The position numbers were made by a program, and so were the translations under genes. From assembly GCF_020497125.1 (NCBI RefSeq), contig NC_059080.1, positions 70,290,618-70,354,617 of the forward strand: a DNA stretch of 64,000 bases. Direction: 5' to 3'. The first letter of the stretch is position 1. Each line of letters begins with the position of its first letter. The notes beneath the pieces are model-generated. The model had not been told where the DNA came from. It saw only the letters and a program-made list of their open reading frames with translations, and ran no database searches. Positions 1 to 11,231 of this stretch are shown here, piece by piece. This DNA comes from Mauremys mutica. Lineage: Eukaryota; Chordata; Testudines; Geoemydidae.

Positions 1-115
1 TTCACAGTAGAGAACGAGGCAGAGAGATTCAGTGAATAGACCAAGATCACAAAGACATTTATGGTTGAGCCAGGAGCGGAAGGCAGAGGTCTCGAGTCCC
101 AGTTTAGTATTCTAA
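1..115 (-). repeat. MIR/CORE-SINE-like remnant
   Basis: The + strand resembles the reverse complement of a MIR-type SINE: a segment like 'ccaagatcacaaagac' is followed by a gagccaggagcgg block and 'gtctcgagtcccagt', in the order seen in MIR-family copies. It is diverged and cut by the window edge. MIR copies are old pol III-derived repeats shared by amniotes. Confidence 0.5.
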
Positions 116-386
116 CGTAAAATACTCTGCATGCAGGTAGCTATAAGAGGTATGGGAACAGAGTCTATGTCACATATGAGGGACTTTTCTCCCTAATACT
201 GATCTTTTGCCTCAGATTACAGCCATTTGGTTTATCTACAGGGACTGAGAGGCTGGTGGTCTGATCTACCAGAACATTCTGCATTACTCTTGGAAGAACC
301 GCTGATGAGCTCAACAAGGCAGCAGCCTAAACTAGGCTCCTCTAACACACACACAGGAACTGAGGAGAAATTAAATTCCAGCTTAC

Positions 387-720
387 CTGTTCCTGCAGGA
401 CCCCTCTATCTGGGTGGCAGAAAGGCTGGCGTTAGGGGATAGACCACCTAGCTGAATTACTGAGAGAAGCCAGCGGAAGGGGAGCGAAACGGCTGGCTGG
501 AGGAGGACACTCAAACACTCGGAGGGAGCTGGAATGAACGCAGGAGGTCTACTGGCACAAGCAGGCTGGCAGGCTGAGCTAGACTGTTCTGCTGTGCAGC
601 TGAGGAAAGCCAGAAGATGATGTAGTAAATGGCAGGCTGGGCTGGGCTGGGCTGCACTGATCCACCCACTCTGAGGGAGCTGGAAGGAACACAAACTCAG
701 CACAGAGTCTTCGGGCTGGC
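387..720 (-). other. splice-flanked, GC-richer candidate exon (unrecognised)
   Basis: On the minus strand this block is preceded by a strong acceptor (ctattttccttttag) and ends at a strong donor (aacag|gtaagc). One frame is open for all 110 codons. It begins QPEDSVLSLCSF and is rich in Ser, Pro, Leu and Cys. Two internal 'ccagctccctc' repeats and a (GGGCT)n run suggest a low-complexity or untranslated exon as easily as a coding one. The frame is compatible with a second candidate at 2022-2070. I recognise no family. It could be part of a long non-coding RNA, a terminal-side exon or chance. Confidence 0.2.
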
Positions 721-1765
721 CTAAAAGGAAAATAGATTTGTTATTGAAAATCTAATACACCTGAAGACCCCCCCAGTTTGAAAAGAAAATTTCATTCTCT
801 ACAGCTCTGCGTTATGGAGAACAGTCAGCCTAACATCGGAATTCAAAAAGGGAAAGAAGAAAATCCTAGCTGCCTTGCGGTGGAGTGAGCTACCACGTCA
901 AACACCACATATACCAGCGAGTGCCCAAGTATAAGAAACTGTGATGGCAAAGAAATAAGTTGCTAATATGATCACTGCCAGGACAGTCCTGATTTTAAGG
1001 AGTTTAATATTCAATACTAAGCAAGAAACCAAGCTAGGAATGCTGAAAATCTGCAATCCATTTTAAAGACACTTGATATAATCTCCCCTGCTAACCCCAT
1101 GATATATTCACTGACACACATGTTCAAAGGGCTTAATAATTAACATAAACACTGCTGTACATGCACAGACATAATGACTTGAAAATACTGGTTCATGATG
1201 GGATTAAGATGAGCTAGGGCTCTATGCACACCACACCTGGAGCTCCCCAGTGCCTTGCCCCTGTACCTTGGGAGCACAAGCCCTCATCCTTAGGTGGCTC
1301 TGCTCACTCACAGAGGGCACCCATCACCACTCTTCTTTGGGAAAGCTGGGCCTTCTCCTTCCTTCAAGTGGGTTAGGGTCTGTCCTACATTCAGTAGGTT
1401 GGACTCAGCCACCACCCACCTAAGCCAAAGACTCTGCTGTGTGGGGGTCTCTGCTTGACACCAGCCCAGAAGAGCTGGAAAGCAGCCCCCACCCAAGCAT
1501 CCTGTGCTGGGGCGATAGTAGCAGGACCTCCCTGAGAACAACCCGAGATGGATGGGGCAACTCATACCTCTCAAAATCATTGCTTCATGCTGTCTGCAGA
1601 CTCAGGCAGGCATCACTGTGTCATATTCTGGTCCTGTTTTCAAGGATTTTTCCACAACCATGAGAGCAAGAAACTTGCCTTTGGTTTTGGGGCTTTTTTA
1701 AAATGAAAGCTGAAATCCTAATCCGACCACAGAACTCCAGAAGTTAGGGCCTGCGGGACAGTGTG
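721..1765. other. no gene seen; local GC-rich patch
   Basis: I see no repeat or gene that I can name. About 1200-1600 is clearly richer in G+C than its AT-rich surroundings and has short open frames on both strands, none with a recognisable motif. Confidence 0.4.
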
Positions 1766-1796
1766 TTGTACTGTACTGTACTATGCTGTACTGATT
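1766..1796. repeat. (TGTAC)n pentanucleotide repeat
   Basis: Several imperfect copies of the unit TGTAC (tgtactgtactgtactatg) follow one another. Confidence 0.7.
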
Positions 1797-2021
1797 TCAA
1801 AATGAATAAGGCATATTTTGTTGGCTGTCTCCATCCACTTCTTTCCCAAAATTCTAAGAATAAGAACTCAAAACATTAAACTGAAATGGTCAAAATTCAG
1901 TCACATACACTAAAATGATACAATCTATTAATAAATATTATGCCTTTTTCCTTCAGTTTTACTGTTCAAAACTAAATGACAAGTGGACAAAGAGGAGAGC
2001 AGTTTTGATTAGGAAACTTAC

Positions 2022-2070
2022 CGAAGGGAATGCCACAAGCACCAGATAAAGCTGGGGGAGTTAGATATTC
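2022..2070 (-). other. candidate short exon (unrecognised)
   Basis: The minus strand has a very strong donor (ttcg|gtaagt) after a 49-base open segment reading EYLTPPALSGACGIPF. The AG before it (gtatcag) has only a weak pyrimidine tract, so the acceptor is doubtful. The one base left over matches the only open frame of the segment at 387-720. The protein match is unknown and the call is speculative. Confidence 0.15.
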
Positions 2071-2750
2071 CTGATACTTGACCTTTGATATTATTTCAAT
2101 TATATAACATTAACTGTAAATCATTTAGAAATTTATTGATATTGGGTCCAAAGTGTAAATAATTTATTATTTTGAAAAGAAAGTCCTGAAAAGAATATGG
2201 AAGTAGAACCACTGATTTCTGAATGAAACACTGATGTTTGGAAGGCCCCAAAAGATGAACTTTCACACTCAGCTTTAGTATATCACATGAGGAACTATAT
2301 ACATTCATCTTTCATCACTGTTTCCTTGCCTGTCTTTACACACCTACAGTGACATCAAAACACAGAATTTCTGATATCAGTATACCCCAATAGATTGTGA
2401 TGTCACAAAACTATAGTTTTCACTCATTTCACATTCAAGCAGAAGCTGGGGTGTAAGGGAAAGACTTCCTATTCAAAGGTAAATATCTGCAAAAATAGCA
2501 AAGGCAACATAGCAAATATTTGTAGTTTTTAATATGTTTACTACTTTTAAGTTTTTCACCTGGCAAAAGTGAACTCTTCCCATACATCAGTTACAAACCA
2601 ATTCTATATAAATAAAACTAGATTAAAAAATCTGTAGCAGCATTGTGCAAGAGACCAGTTGGAAACGCATCATTTTCTGCAGGTCATGATCTGGTTAGCT
2701 CCCCTTCCTTCAATTTGGATGCAACACCCTTTAGCTGCCTACAAATAACG

Positions 2751-3045
2751 TACAGTAGAACCTCATTGTTACCAACACCAGAGTTACGAACTGACCGGTT
2801 AACCACACACTTCATTTGGATTTTACAAGGTAAAGAAACTGTTTCTGTGCTTATTTCATTTGAATTAAGATGGTTAAAAGCAGCATTTTTTTCTGAATAG
2901 CAAAGTTTCAAAGCTGTATTAAGTCAATGTTAATTTGTAAATTTTTGAAAGAACAACTATAGTGTTTTGTTCCGAGTTGTGTACATTTCAGAGTTACAAA
3001 CAACCTCCATTCCCGAGGTGTTCATAACTCTGAGGTTCTATTGTA
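2751..3045. mobile_element. Tigger-type mariner MITE
   Basis: The ends are inverted repeats, CAGTAGAACCTCA at left and the complement of TGAGGTTCTATTG at right, directly flanked by the dinucleotide TA on both sides (2751-2752 and 3044-3045). Inside, 'agagttacgaactgaccgg' and 'cattcccgaggtgttcata' match the ends of turtle Tigger-derived elements as I remember them. It has no transposase and is non-autonomous. Confidence 0.75.
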
Positions 3046-3864
3046 GTTTATTTTATATGACTGGTTTCACCTGTCTAATCTCTAGAGGGCATAAAGCTTT
3101 TTGCTTTCAATCTCAGAGTTCTTAATATAACATCAGAGATGACAGGTCCTGGAGTAGCCCTGGTGTAAGAGGCATCTTCATGCAGCAAGCTCTTTATGTT
3201 TGTGTAGTATTATGGGAATTCCCAAGCAGCATTACCCATAGGTCATGGAACAGTCTTATGGCTTGTGTGCTTCAAGAACCACTTTTACAACAAACAACAT
3301 CAATTCAAAGAGGTGAGAATGGGATGGGCTCACTTATATAAGATATTTCCTAGTCAGAACCATGAAGCAAAATGTCCTTTAAAAAAAAAATTAAAAAAAA
3401 AAAAGTCAAGCTAGGTTACTTCAATCTCTCTAAAAACAAACACACATCTGGTTGGTTACATTTATTGGATTGGTATACGGAGCTTGAAGAGTCTGATCCT
3501 GCTCCCATTGAAACCAAAGGGAGAGTTTTGTCATTGATGTCAATAAGAGCCAATCGGGTCCATGTTTAGGAAGTAGCTAGCTGTGACATTTTTCTTTCTG
3601 TATACAGTGTATTAGTATGTAAGGAGACCACTTTGAGGCTCTCATACTTTTGATATGCTGAGAATGTGGCTGTATTTATCTTTGCACACACATTTTTGGA
3701 CTTGATGAAGCAAATATAAAATTGGAAGAGCTATTTAAATTAAAACTCAGACCACTCTGCTAAATCAACATGGAGTTTAAATTGTCTGAAACACAAACTA
3801 TTCTCAAACTGGAATTGCACGTTTTGCTATGAATTCACAAAAGGAAATGGCTTTGAGGAGAACA
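3046..3864. other. no gene seen; A-rich run and one ancient repeat motif
   Basis: An A-rich tract lies at 3381-3403. Around 3490-3565 'gatcctgctcccattgaa' and 'cattgatgtcaataagagc' resemble a palindromic ancient amniote repeat built around CCATTGACTTCAATGG. Nothing else is recognised. Confidence 0.4.
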
Positions 3865-3868
3865 CATT

Positions 3869-4797
3869 GTGGCACTCCATACCACAGAGCAACATCCTGG
3901 GACTCCCATATTCATCACTTTCATATAATTATGTTTTGTAAAGACTATGCCTTGTGAGGTATCATTTTGAAAGGTTTGATCTGTTGAACATTAATATCCT
4001 GTTGGATTGCACGAGCTATCATTGGTGTTACTAAAATATATTGTGAGGTTGGGAACACCCACAACTAGCCTTTCAAGTACAAACAGTGGAGTAGCCATAC
4101 GTGCTGATGGCCCATTAAAGAGAATCCACTATCTCAGGAACTGTATACAATGGAGATTTCTCAGACAGCACATAGACAATGGAGAATGCTTGACCAATGG
4201 GTGTGGACCCCAATGTCAAAAGCATAGATCTTTCTAACAAGCTGGAAGAAAGTATAAAGAGGGGAAGTAACATGAAATTGTATGGCTATCTGCCAGATGG
4301 CTTATAAAATGGCAAGGGGACAAGAGGCACCTGCTCAGAGACCCCACCCAAGAAGCTGTGGTTTCAAGTGATGAGCTGAGGTTAGATTTTCAGCCTGATT
4401 GCATCAACTTTGCTCAACAAAACTCAGTTGAGAATCATACCTTTCTGGACCAGTACAGGGCAGTTATGATTATTGAACATCTTTCAATCCTGGGCTTTGC
4501 TAAGGCCTTTGCTACCAGAAGAGATGGTAGAAAGGCATACAGAAGTCTCCTTCACCAGTGGATGGAGAAGGCAGCCCTTACTACCAAAACCTCCTTTTGA
4601 TAGCTTTCTGCTTAAGTGAGATGGGAACAGTCTCTCACACTGTAGGAAAACCTGGGCCCTCATGTTCTGATCCAGAAACTTTTTATAAGGATTGGTTTTA
4701 CAAACCAATTGTCTGCAACCGTGTTCCTCCTGCCAGGCACATTTCTAGCTACAGATTGTTCCTAAAGTGCATTCATGATCAGCCAAGATCAAAATAA
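3869..4797 (+). repeat. LTR-like interspersed repeat (unclassified)
   Basis: The segment begins with 'tgtggcactccataccac' and runs through a block I associate with a turtle LTR family (cttgtgaggtatcattttga, then gggaacacccacaactagcc). TATA-like sites occur near 4254 (gtataaag) and 4305 (tataaaat). Short overlapping open frames between 4358 and 4797 match no protein family known to me. Right boundary and class are uncertain. Confidence 0.4.
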
Positions 4798-4978
4798 TCT
4801 ATTACCCAATGGCATGAGAGTCTCTATATTACTTGCTTCCATGATCTTAGTCCACAAAACTGCCCCATATGCAAACATGTCAAGTGTGGAAGCAGAGAAA
4901 AGAATAAAAGGAATTTGAACGCAGATATCTTAACTTTTAGGAATAAAGTAGGAGTCAGGCTAACACTAGCTCTAATAA

Positions 4979-5328
4979 TGTGAGATTTCAGGCAGGGCCT
5001 GGGCAAGTGGAAAGTGAGTGGAACAAAAAACTAAGAGATACTGGTTTTTGTCCTTGTGTTAGATAAGAATGGAATGTAGACTGTGGCAGAAATTAATGAG
5101 AAAAAGTGAGATATCAAGAAGGAATATGTATAAACAAGATATGGTGGTTGATCATTATTGTCTGTAACAAAAAGGTATAAATGCTTGCCCTAATTGTTTA
5201 TCTAATGGAGACCTGCCTGGGATGGGGGGAACCCCCGCCCGTGTGTACTCTTCCCTTGCAAGTGTCAGGAAAATAAACGGTCTCTGACTGGTTGCAACCA
5301 ACATGAGAGTGAAGACTGTTTTCTTCCA
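4979..5328 (+). repeat. possible solo LTR
   Basis: A TATA box (tataaa, 5176-5181) is followed about 95 bases later by a polyadenylation signal (aataaa, 5272-5277) and then a short U5-like tail ending near 'cttccacaca'. This spacing is typical of a compact retroviral-type LTR. Boundaries with TG...CA are guessed and no target duplication was found. No internal coding region is attached. Confidence 0.4.
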
Positions 5329-5329
5329 C

Positions 5330-5960
5330 ACAAGCAAACTATAAATACAATACAGAAATGAGTTTCAATCCCAAAAATAGACAGGCACTAAAATCTCACA
5401 GAGATGAACCGAAAGCAAAGGGCTCAGATTTAGAACTACTGAAACATACCTGGGCTGAAAAGCAGGACTGGAAGGAACCAAGAAAGGATACCTAATGAGT
5501 ATTTCTGGGATGCAAAAGACAGCTGGAACAATAGCCTGTTGTAGCACTAGATCTTGCAGGAACCTCCTTTGATGACTATAGTCAAAAAGGAACCAACTGA
5601 AACATTTGGACAGCATTTATACTCAATAGGTGAGTGCAGCAGGGGACTTGATCTGTGCCTTACCTTACTACTACTGACTTCAGGAATCAAAAAGCTTGAT
5701 AGCTAAGGGAGCTCCACCAGGCTATAGCTAAGAAGATAAGATTGAGGCTATCCTGCACAAGTTGTAGTGTTAGAGAACATGATGTCCCTTGCTACATTAC
5801 ATAAAATCACTGGCTTCAATATCATTCCTCTGTAGGAAGTGATTAAAACACTAGTGACACTTTATAGTAAATTATTAATGCCTAAAACTAAATGTAAGTA
5901 TTTTATTAGGTTTCCGTGATTTGAAATTAGTCCACTGAAAAAGCTAAACATTTCAAAAGC
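5330..5960. other. no gene or named repeat seen
   Basis: AT-rich sequence with only short shadow frames and no recognised repeat ends. Confidence 0.4.
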
Positions 5961-6583
5961 AAACTAGGGCGGTCAAGCGATTAAAAAAATTAATTGCGCA
6001 ATTAATCGCACCGTTAAACAATAATAGAATACCATTTATTTAAATATTTTAGGATGTTTTCTACATTTTCAAATATATTGATTTCAATTACAACACAGAA
6101 TACAAAGTGTACGATGCTCACATTACATTTATTTTTTAATACAAATATTTGCCCTGTAAAAAACAAAATAGTATATTTCAATTCACCTAATACAAGTACT
6201 GTAGTGCAATATCTTTATAATGAAAGTTGAACCCAAAAAAGTAGAATTATGTATAAAAAATAACTGCATTCAAAAATAAAATATAAAACTTTAGAACCTA
6301 CAAGTCCACTCAATCCTACTTCTTGTTCAGCTAATTGCTCAAACAAGTTTGGTTACAATTTGCAGGAGATAATGCTGCCCCGTCTTGTTTACAATGTCAC
6401 CTGAAAGTGAGAACTGGCGTTTGCAAGGCACTGTTGTAGCCAACATCGCAAGATTTTACGTGCCAGATGTGCTAAAGATTCATATGTCCCTTCATACTTC
6501 AACCACCATTCCAGAATACATGCATACATGCTGATGATGGGTTCTGCTCAATAACAATCCAAAGCAGAGCAGACCAACGCATG

Positions 6584-6928
6584 TTAATTTTCATCATCTG
6601 AGTCAGATGCCACCAGCAGAAGGTTGATTTTCTTTTTTGGTGGTTCAGGTTCTGTAGTTTCCGTATTGGAGTGTTGCTCTTTTAAGACTTCTGAAAGCAT
6701 GCTCCATACCTCATCTCTCTCAGATTTTGGAAGGCACTTCAGATTCTTAAACTTTGGGTCGAGTGCTGTATCTATCCTTAGAAATATCACATTGGTACCT
6801 TCTTTGCTTTTTGTCAAATCTGCAGTGAAAGTGTTCTTAAAATGAACATGTGCAGGGGCATCAGCCGAGACTACTATAACATGAAATATATGGCAAAATG
6901 TGGGTAAAACAGAACAGGAGACATACAA
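6584..6928 (-). pseudogene. hAT transposase fragment (central region)
   Basis: This 114-codon minus-strand frame contains IDTALDPKFKNLKCL and ERDEVWSMLSEVL, the pattern DP+FK-L-FL...R-E-V found before the dimerisation domain of ZBED/hAT transposases, then a charged tail with PEPPKKK and SDSDDEN. There is no N-terminal BED finger and no complete catalytic domain, so it cannot encode an active enzyme. Downstream on the same strand (6530 to about 6370) degraded hAT dimerisation sequence continues with stops. It lies between the two inverted arms of the host element. Confidence 0.6.
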
Positions 6929-7032
6929 TCATCCCCCAAGGAGTTCAGTCACTATTTAATTAACGCATTTAAAAAGAAAAAAAAAAAGCATTATCAACAC
7001 GGAAGCATGTCTTCTGGAATGGTGGCCAAAGC

Positions 7033-7218
7033 ATGGAAGAGGCATATGAAAGTTTAGCATATCTGGTACGTAAATACTTTGCAACACTGGCTACAAAAGT
7101 GCCATGCGAACGCCTGTTCTCACTTTCAGGTGACATTGTAAATAAGAAGCAGTCAGCATTATCTCCTGTAAATGTAAACAAACTTGTTTGTCAGAGCGAT
7201 TGGCTGAACAAAAATTAG
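7033..7218 (+). pseudogene. hAT C-terminal dimerisation domain fragment
   Basis: A 61-codon frame reads LVRKYFATLATKVPCERLFSLSGDIVN in pieces, then KQSALSPVNVNKLVC. This is the hATC signature: P...ER.FS..G.iv...R..L.P..v..L. In intact hAT enzymes this region drives dimerisation and contributes to the active fold. A degraded inverted copy lies at about 6365-6535 on the minus strand. Only the last tenth of a transposase is present. Confidence 0.65.
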
Positions 7219-7971
7219 GACTGAGTGGAATTGTTGGGTCTAAAGTTTTACATGGTTTTGTTTTTGAGTTCAGTTATGTAACAAAAAATAATCTGCATTT
7301 GTAAATTACACTTTCACAATGAAGAGATTGCACTACAGTATTTGTATGAGGTGAATTGAAAAATACTGTTCCTTTTGTTTATCATTTTTATAGTGCAAAT
7401 ATTTGTAATAAAAATATAAAGTGACTACTGTGCACTTTGTATTCTGTGTTGTAATAGAAATAAATATATTTGAAAATGTAGAAAAAGATCAAAAAATATT
7501 TAATACATTTCAATTGATATTCTATTGTATTCTAAAGGATGTCAATTAGGAGAAAGACTGAACTGTCTCTTCAGACAAAATTGAGCTGAAAACAAGATTC
7601 TCCAATAGTCTATTATTTAAATACGTAACAGACAGAAGGCAGCATTAGAAGTTGCCTATAACATGGACATAACTTCCTTCCTGTTCCTGAGTGTGCCTTT
7701 ATTGGAAAATGTTTAATATTTGAGACACAAACATTATTTGAGACATCTGACATTTAAAATTCTAGCAAACCAGGTTAATGTCAAAGACTAAAAGGATCAG
7801 GGTTTGTTTACAGTTCTGTGGTACATATGCCAGCTCAGCAGCAAATTGAGCTTGACTACAGCAATCCTCAGAACATAAGGTGTAAATGCTGCTAACACCA
7901 CAATCTTTCACCAGCTTCTGTTCCATTCATTCTCTAATGGTGGTGTGAAACTATTGCTAAAGCCACATATG

Positions 7972-8146
7972 AATGGACTCAGGGCTGCCCAGAGGATTCA
8001 GGGGGCCTGGGGCAAAGCAATTTCAGGGGCCCCTTCAATTAAAAAAAGTTGCAATATTATAGAATACTATATTCTTGTGGGGGCCTCAGCGGGGCCAGGG
8101 GCAAATTGCCCCACTTGCGCCCCCCCCCGACGGCCCTGAACAGACT
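7972..8146. mobile_element. hAT MITE with 8-bp target duplication
   Basis: The element body runs 7980-8138. Its ends are imperfect inverted repeats (cagggctgccc and the complement of cgacggccctg) with G/C-rich arms and an AT-rich centre. Flanking octamers aatggact (7972-7979) and aacagact (8139-8146) match at six of eight positions, as expected for an aged hAT insertion. It codes for nothing. Confidence 0.75.
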
Positions 8147-8956
8147 TCTCAATTGTAATTGTCCCAGTCAGATAAAACTTTAGATACAGGCAGCTTTCCT
8201 TTGAAAAGGATTGAAGGCAAAACTAAGCCAAACCAATCAGGGAAAATAAACGATGTAAAACTGATCCCAATTGTACAGTTTAGTAACTTAAGCAAGAGAA
8301 TGCATAATCCAACAAGATAATACTATATTTCTTGAAAAGGTTTACAAGCTTTAATATAATAGGGTTTCCTTCCTGATGTCCAAATTTTTTTTTAAAGTAA
8401 GTTGTGGAATTTACAAGTGTAAAAAACAAGGAAAAAAATATTACGAGATTTAAGTTTGTTATGAATGCATTTTGCTTCATGAGACTTTTCAATAAATATT
8501 TGCTGAAATAGGCATTTTTATTTTTACTAAGAAAAAATAAGCACCAACATAAAAAGAGTTAGAGTAAATTAAAATTAGCACTATGTATAACAGTGTTAAC
8601 TGCAACAGGAATGGAAGAGTGCTCTCACCCAACACATTCCCTTCCACCCAATATTATGGCAAACGCTGATTTTTAAATTAAATTGAATAAAAAGTCAATA
8701 CCCTTACACAAGTTTTGTTCATAGATATATGTAATAGAAAGGGTATTCAATACTTCATTTAAAAAAAAACAATTCATTGTAGCCTACGGTAGTTGCAACC
8801 TATTTATTTGAGTAATTGCGAGAACATGCAAATTATCTGAAACAATGCAGAGTGCTTTGGCCACGAAATACTCAGGCATCAAGGTTAATTTAACAGCAGC
8901 ATTGGCCAATATTCAGCAACTGAATGAAATGCAGTGAACGCTCATATTATATTAAT

Positions 8957-9120
8957 AGGTAATAAAGGTAATAATTGGAGATATACCAATCTCCTAGAAC
9001 TGCCTTCACTAGCAGGACCATTTTTTTGCCCCAGATCCCTAAGTGGCCTCCTCAAGGATTAAACTCACAACCCTGAGTTTAGCAGGTCAATGCTCAAACC
9101 ACTGAGCTATCCCTCCCCCC
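8957..9120 (-). repeat. turtle tRNA-derived SINE, internally deleted
   Basis: Read on the minus strand, it starts gggggagggatagctcagtgg with a pol III A box (tagctcagtgg) and a B box (gagtttaatcc). It then runs through 'gatctggggcaaa' to the tail ending ccaattattacc. It matches the fuller copy at 46001-46198 but lacks about 34 bases in the middle, between two CTG triplets. No clear target duplication is visible. Confidence 0.85.
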
Positions 9121-10190
9121 AAACAGACAAAGTTGTGTGCCAGACATTTACTTTAAAACACATGCAAGTTTTAATTGCAATTTAAATCTGGAAAGAAAAG
9201 CTGAAGGATTCCAAGGTGCAATGCAAATGAAGAAAGGTAACGTAGGTTTATAAGTGTTGGTCTGACGTTTATGTGGTTTATGATGTAGCCATTAATGTTT
9301 CTTTACTAAAAACCATGTCAATGCCCTTCAAGAATAATGGACCAAATCCATGGGACTAGATTGGTGTTTTCTATAGGAGAGGGGCAAAGAAAAGGGTTCG
9401 TGCCTTTTTCTGGTATCAACTTCTTTGGATAGAGGCTTTCTGTGGGCAAAGGCAAGAATTTCAAAGGCAGCACACTCATCCTCCTTCAAGATAGGCAGAG
9501 TTAGAGAAAAGAAACCCATCCCCTGCGGCTCAAGGGCCATACTGCAGAGACAGGTACTGTTCCAGTGGCCTGTCTCTCCTTGGGAATGCAGCTCCTGAAC
9601 TGACAGTGGCCTAGAGCTGCTTAACATCAGCAGCAGAAAGGACATAGGACGAACCACTACAGCTTCAAGTTATATTATTTCTTGACCATCTTTTCACATG
9701 GGAATCCAGAAGCAGAGCCTGACCTCTGTTGCTCTACTCCACATCAAAATAGTGAAGCCCTGCAGGTGCTATTCATGGAAATTCTCCGAATCAGAGAAGG
9801 GCACAGAATAGTGCCACAGAAGCAGCACTGCCCCACGGCCCCTTTTGCACACAGTGAACTCCAAAAAATTGTCTAGGCCACTTTTTTTAAACTAAACATG
9901 GAAGTCCAGACATTGCTTCCAATGAAGCCTGTGTGAATTTTTTCATTGACTTCAGTGGAATGAGGAGGAGTGATAATTTCCTGGAAACATGAAAAGAGTA
10001 TTAGTGAACTAACGCAGAGATGTGTGCTCCCTATTAATATAGTGTATTACCTAATTATGCTTGAAATTTGAACTCAGAAGTAGCAAGGTCTATGGTAACC
10101 TGCCACCATTCATGGTAGCACAAAAAGAAAATGTCAATAGAATGTCTGAGTGGATGGGTAGACAATTGAGACAATTTACCAGGAAAAAAA
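9121..10190. other. no gene or named repeat seen
   Basis: Mixed-composition sequence. A 109-codon minus-strand frame at 9328-9657 has no recognisable motif. A 'cattgacttcagtgga' fragment near 9941 is probably an old repeat. Confidence 0.35.
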
Positions 10191-10194
10191 TAAG

Positions 10195-11230
10195 CAGATA
10201 AAACAGTATCTAATTTATTATGTATAGAAAGATTTCCAGAATTTACATACACCCACATTTTTCATTCCAGGAAGAGTTTTGATTTGAAGACTTCACCATT
10301 GGTTCTTTTTTTTCCTTTTTTTCTCCTAACAATATATACAATGGAAGACGTTGATTTCTTTTTTCTGCTTTTTGTAAGTTTCTGTACAACAGATGAGTTC
10401 AATTTGATGCTTGTAAATACCATCTACAGTAAGTTTATCTTCATTTGAGTTAATACAGCCTATTTTACAAGGAGTACAAAATTATTATTTTTTATTTTGG
10501 AAAGAATTTAGCTCAACATCAGGGTTATCTTACAACTGATAGTATCAGTAAATATGACTGTACAATCAAGGCTCAGGGGCCAATGATTCATATTATATTA
10601 TTTTCTGAATTACAATCTTAAAACAAGAATAGTACCCTACTCTATTCTTATTAGCCTTGTTTTAAGCAGGTTCCCCACTCTGTTTACAACAGAATATAGT
10701 ATATCTCAGTTCCACATCAAAAAAAGATGTGCTGTAGGAAAAGTTACATTTTAATTAAAAAAGTACATGTATAAATCAAAACCTATGTTAAATATTTAAT
10801 ACTCTTCAACCAACATTAACAGTTTTGTATGTAATAATTTACAATGATGATTTGTCATACAGGTTTTCAGCAGCAAATGAAATGTAATGTATCACGTAAA
10901 TGTGCTAGTACAATACCCATTCTCACCATGACATAGTGGTGGGCACATCAGTTCATTGTGTCCAGCTAAGTCCTTATGGTAGAGGATGAAGTAAAAGAAA
11001 CTCATTGTCCAGGTGTCACAGTGCTTTTGCTTGGCACAACATAGAATGTGCAGTTCAGTCAACTAACTCCTGAGGTTTGTGTAAAGTAAACAAACTGAAC
11101 TGGATGCATCGTACCCATCTATGGACGAAGAGGAGGATGTGAGGTCCTAGTTGTGATTCATGTAACATTTATAGTCTGGATACCCATGAGTTAAAAGAAG
11201 GATTTGCTGAGGTTGTATAGGTCATCATTC
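10195..11230 (-). other. candidate 3' terminal exon and 3' UTR (unrecognised gene)
   Basis: The minus strand shows a near-ideal acceptor (ctctttcaatttcag) ending at 11231. Directly after it one phase reads NDDLYNLSKSFF and then TAA; a second phase gives 19 codons and the third stops at once. About 1 kb of non-repetitive AT-rich sequence follows, and an AATAAA lies on the minus strand at 10219-10214. This layout fits the end of a gene whose other exons lie to the right. I do not recognise the tail peptide, so the gene is unnamed. Chance remains possible, because strong acceptors are common in AT-rich DNA. Confidence 0.25.
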
Positions 11231-11231
11231 T

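Larger units (their letters stand above)
5964..7525 (-). mobile_element. palindromic non-autonomous hAT element
   Basis: The left terminus is ctagggcggtcaagcgat, followed by an AATTAATTGCGCAATTAAT hairpin typical of a turtle hAT family. The left half (about 5975-6535) and the right half (about 7000-7520) are inverted copies of one another, each holding the coding sequence for a hAT C-terminal dimerisation domain plus the same 3' flank. A central minus-strand block encodes another part of the transposase. The right terminal inverted repeat seems lost near 7525, and no target duplication can be read. Confidence 0.75.

Noticed and set aside
10400..10440. Plus-strand donor cta cag|taagt
   Set aside because: The preceding open segment is about 35 bases with a poor acceptor, and it lies in the possible 3' UTR of the opposite strand.
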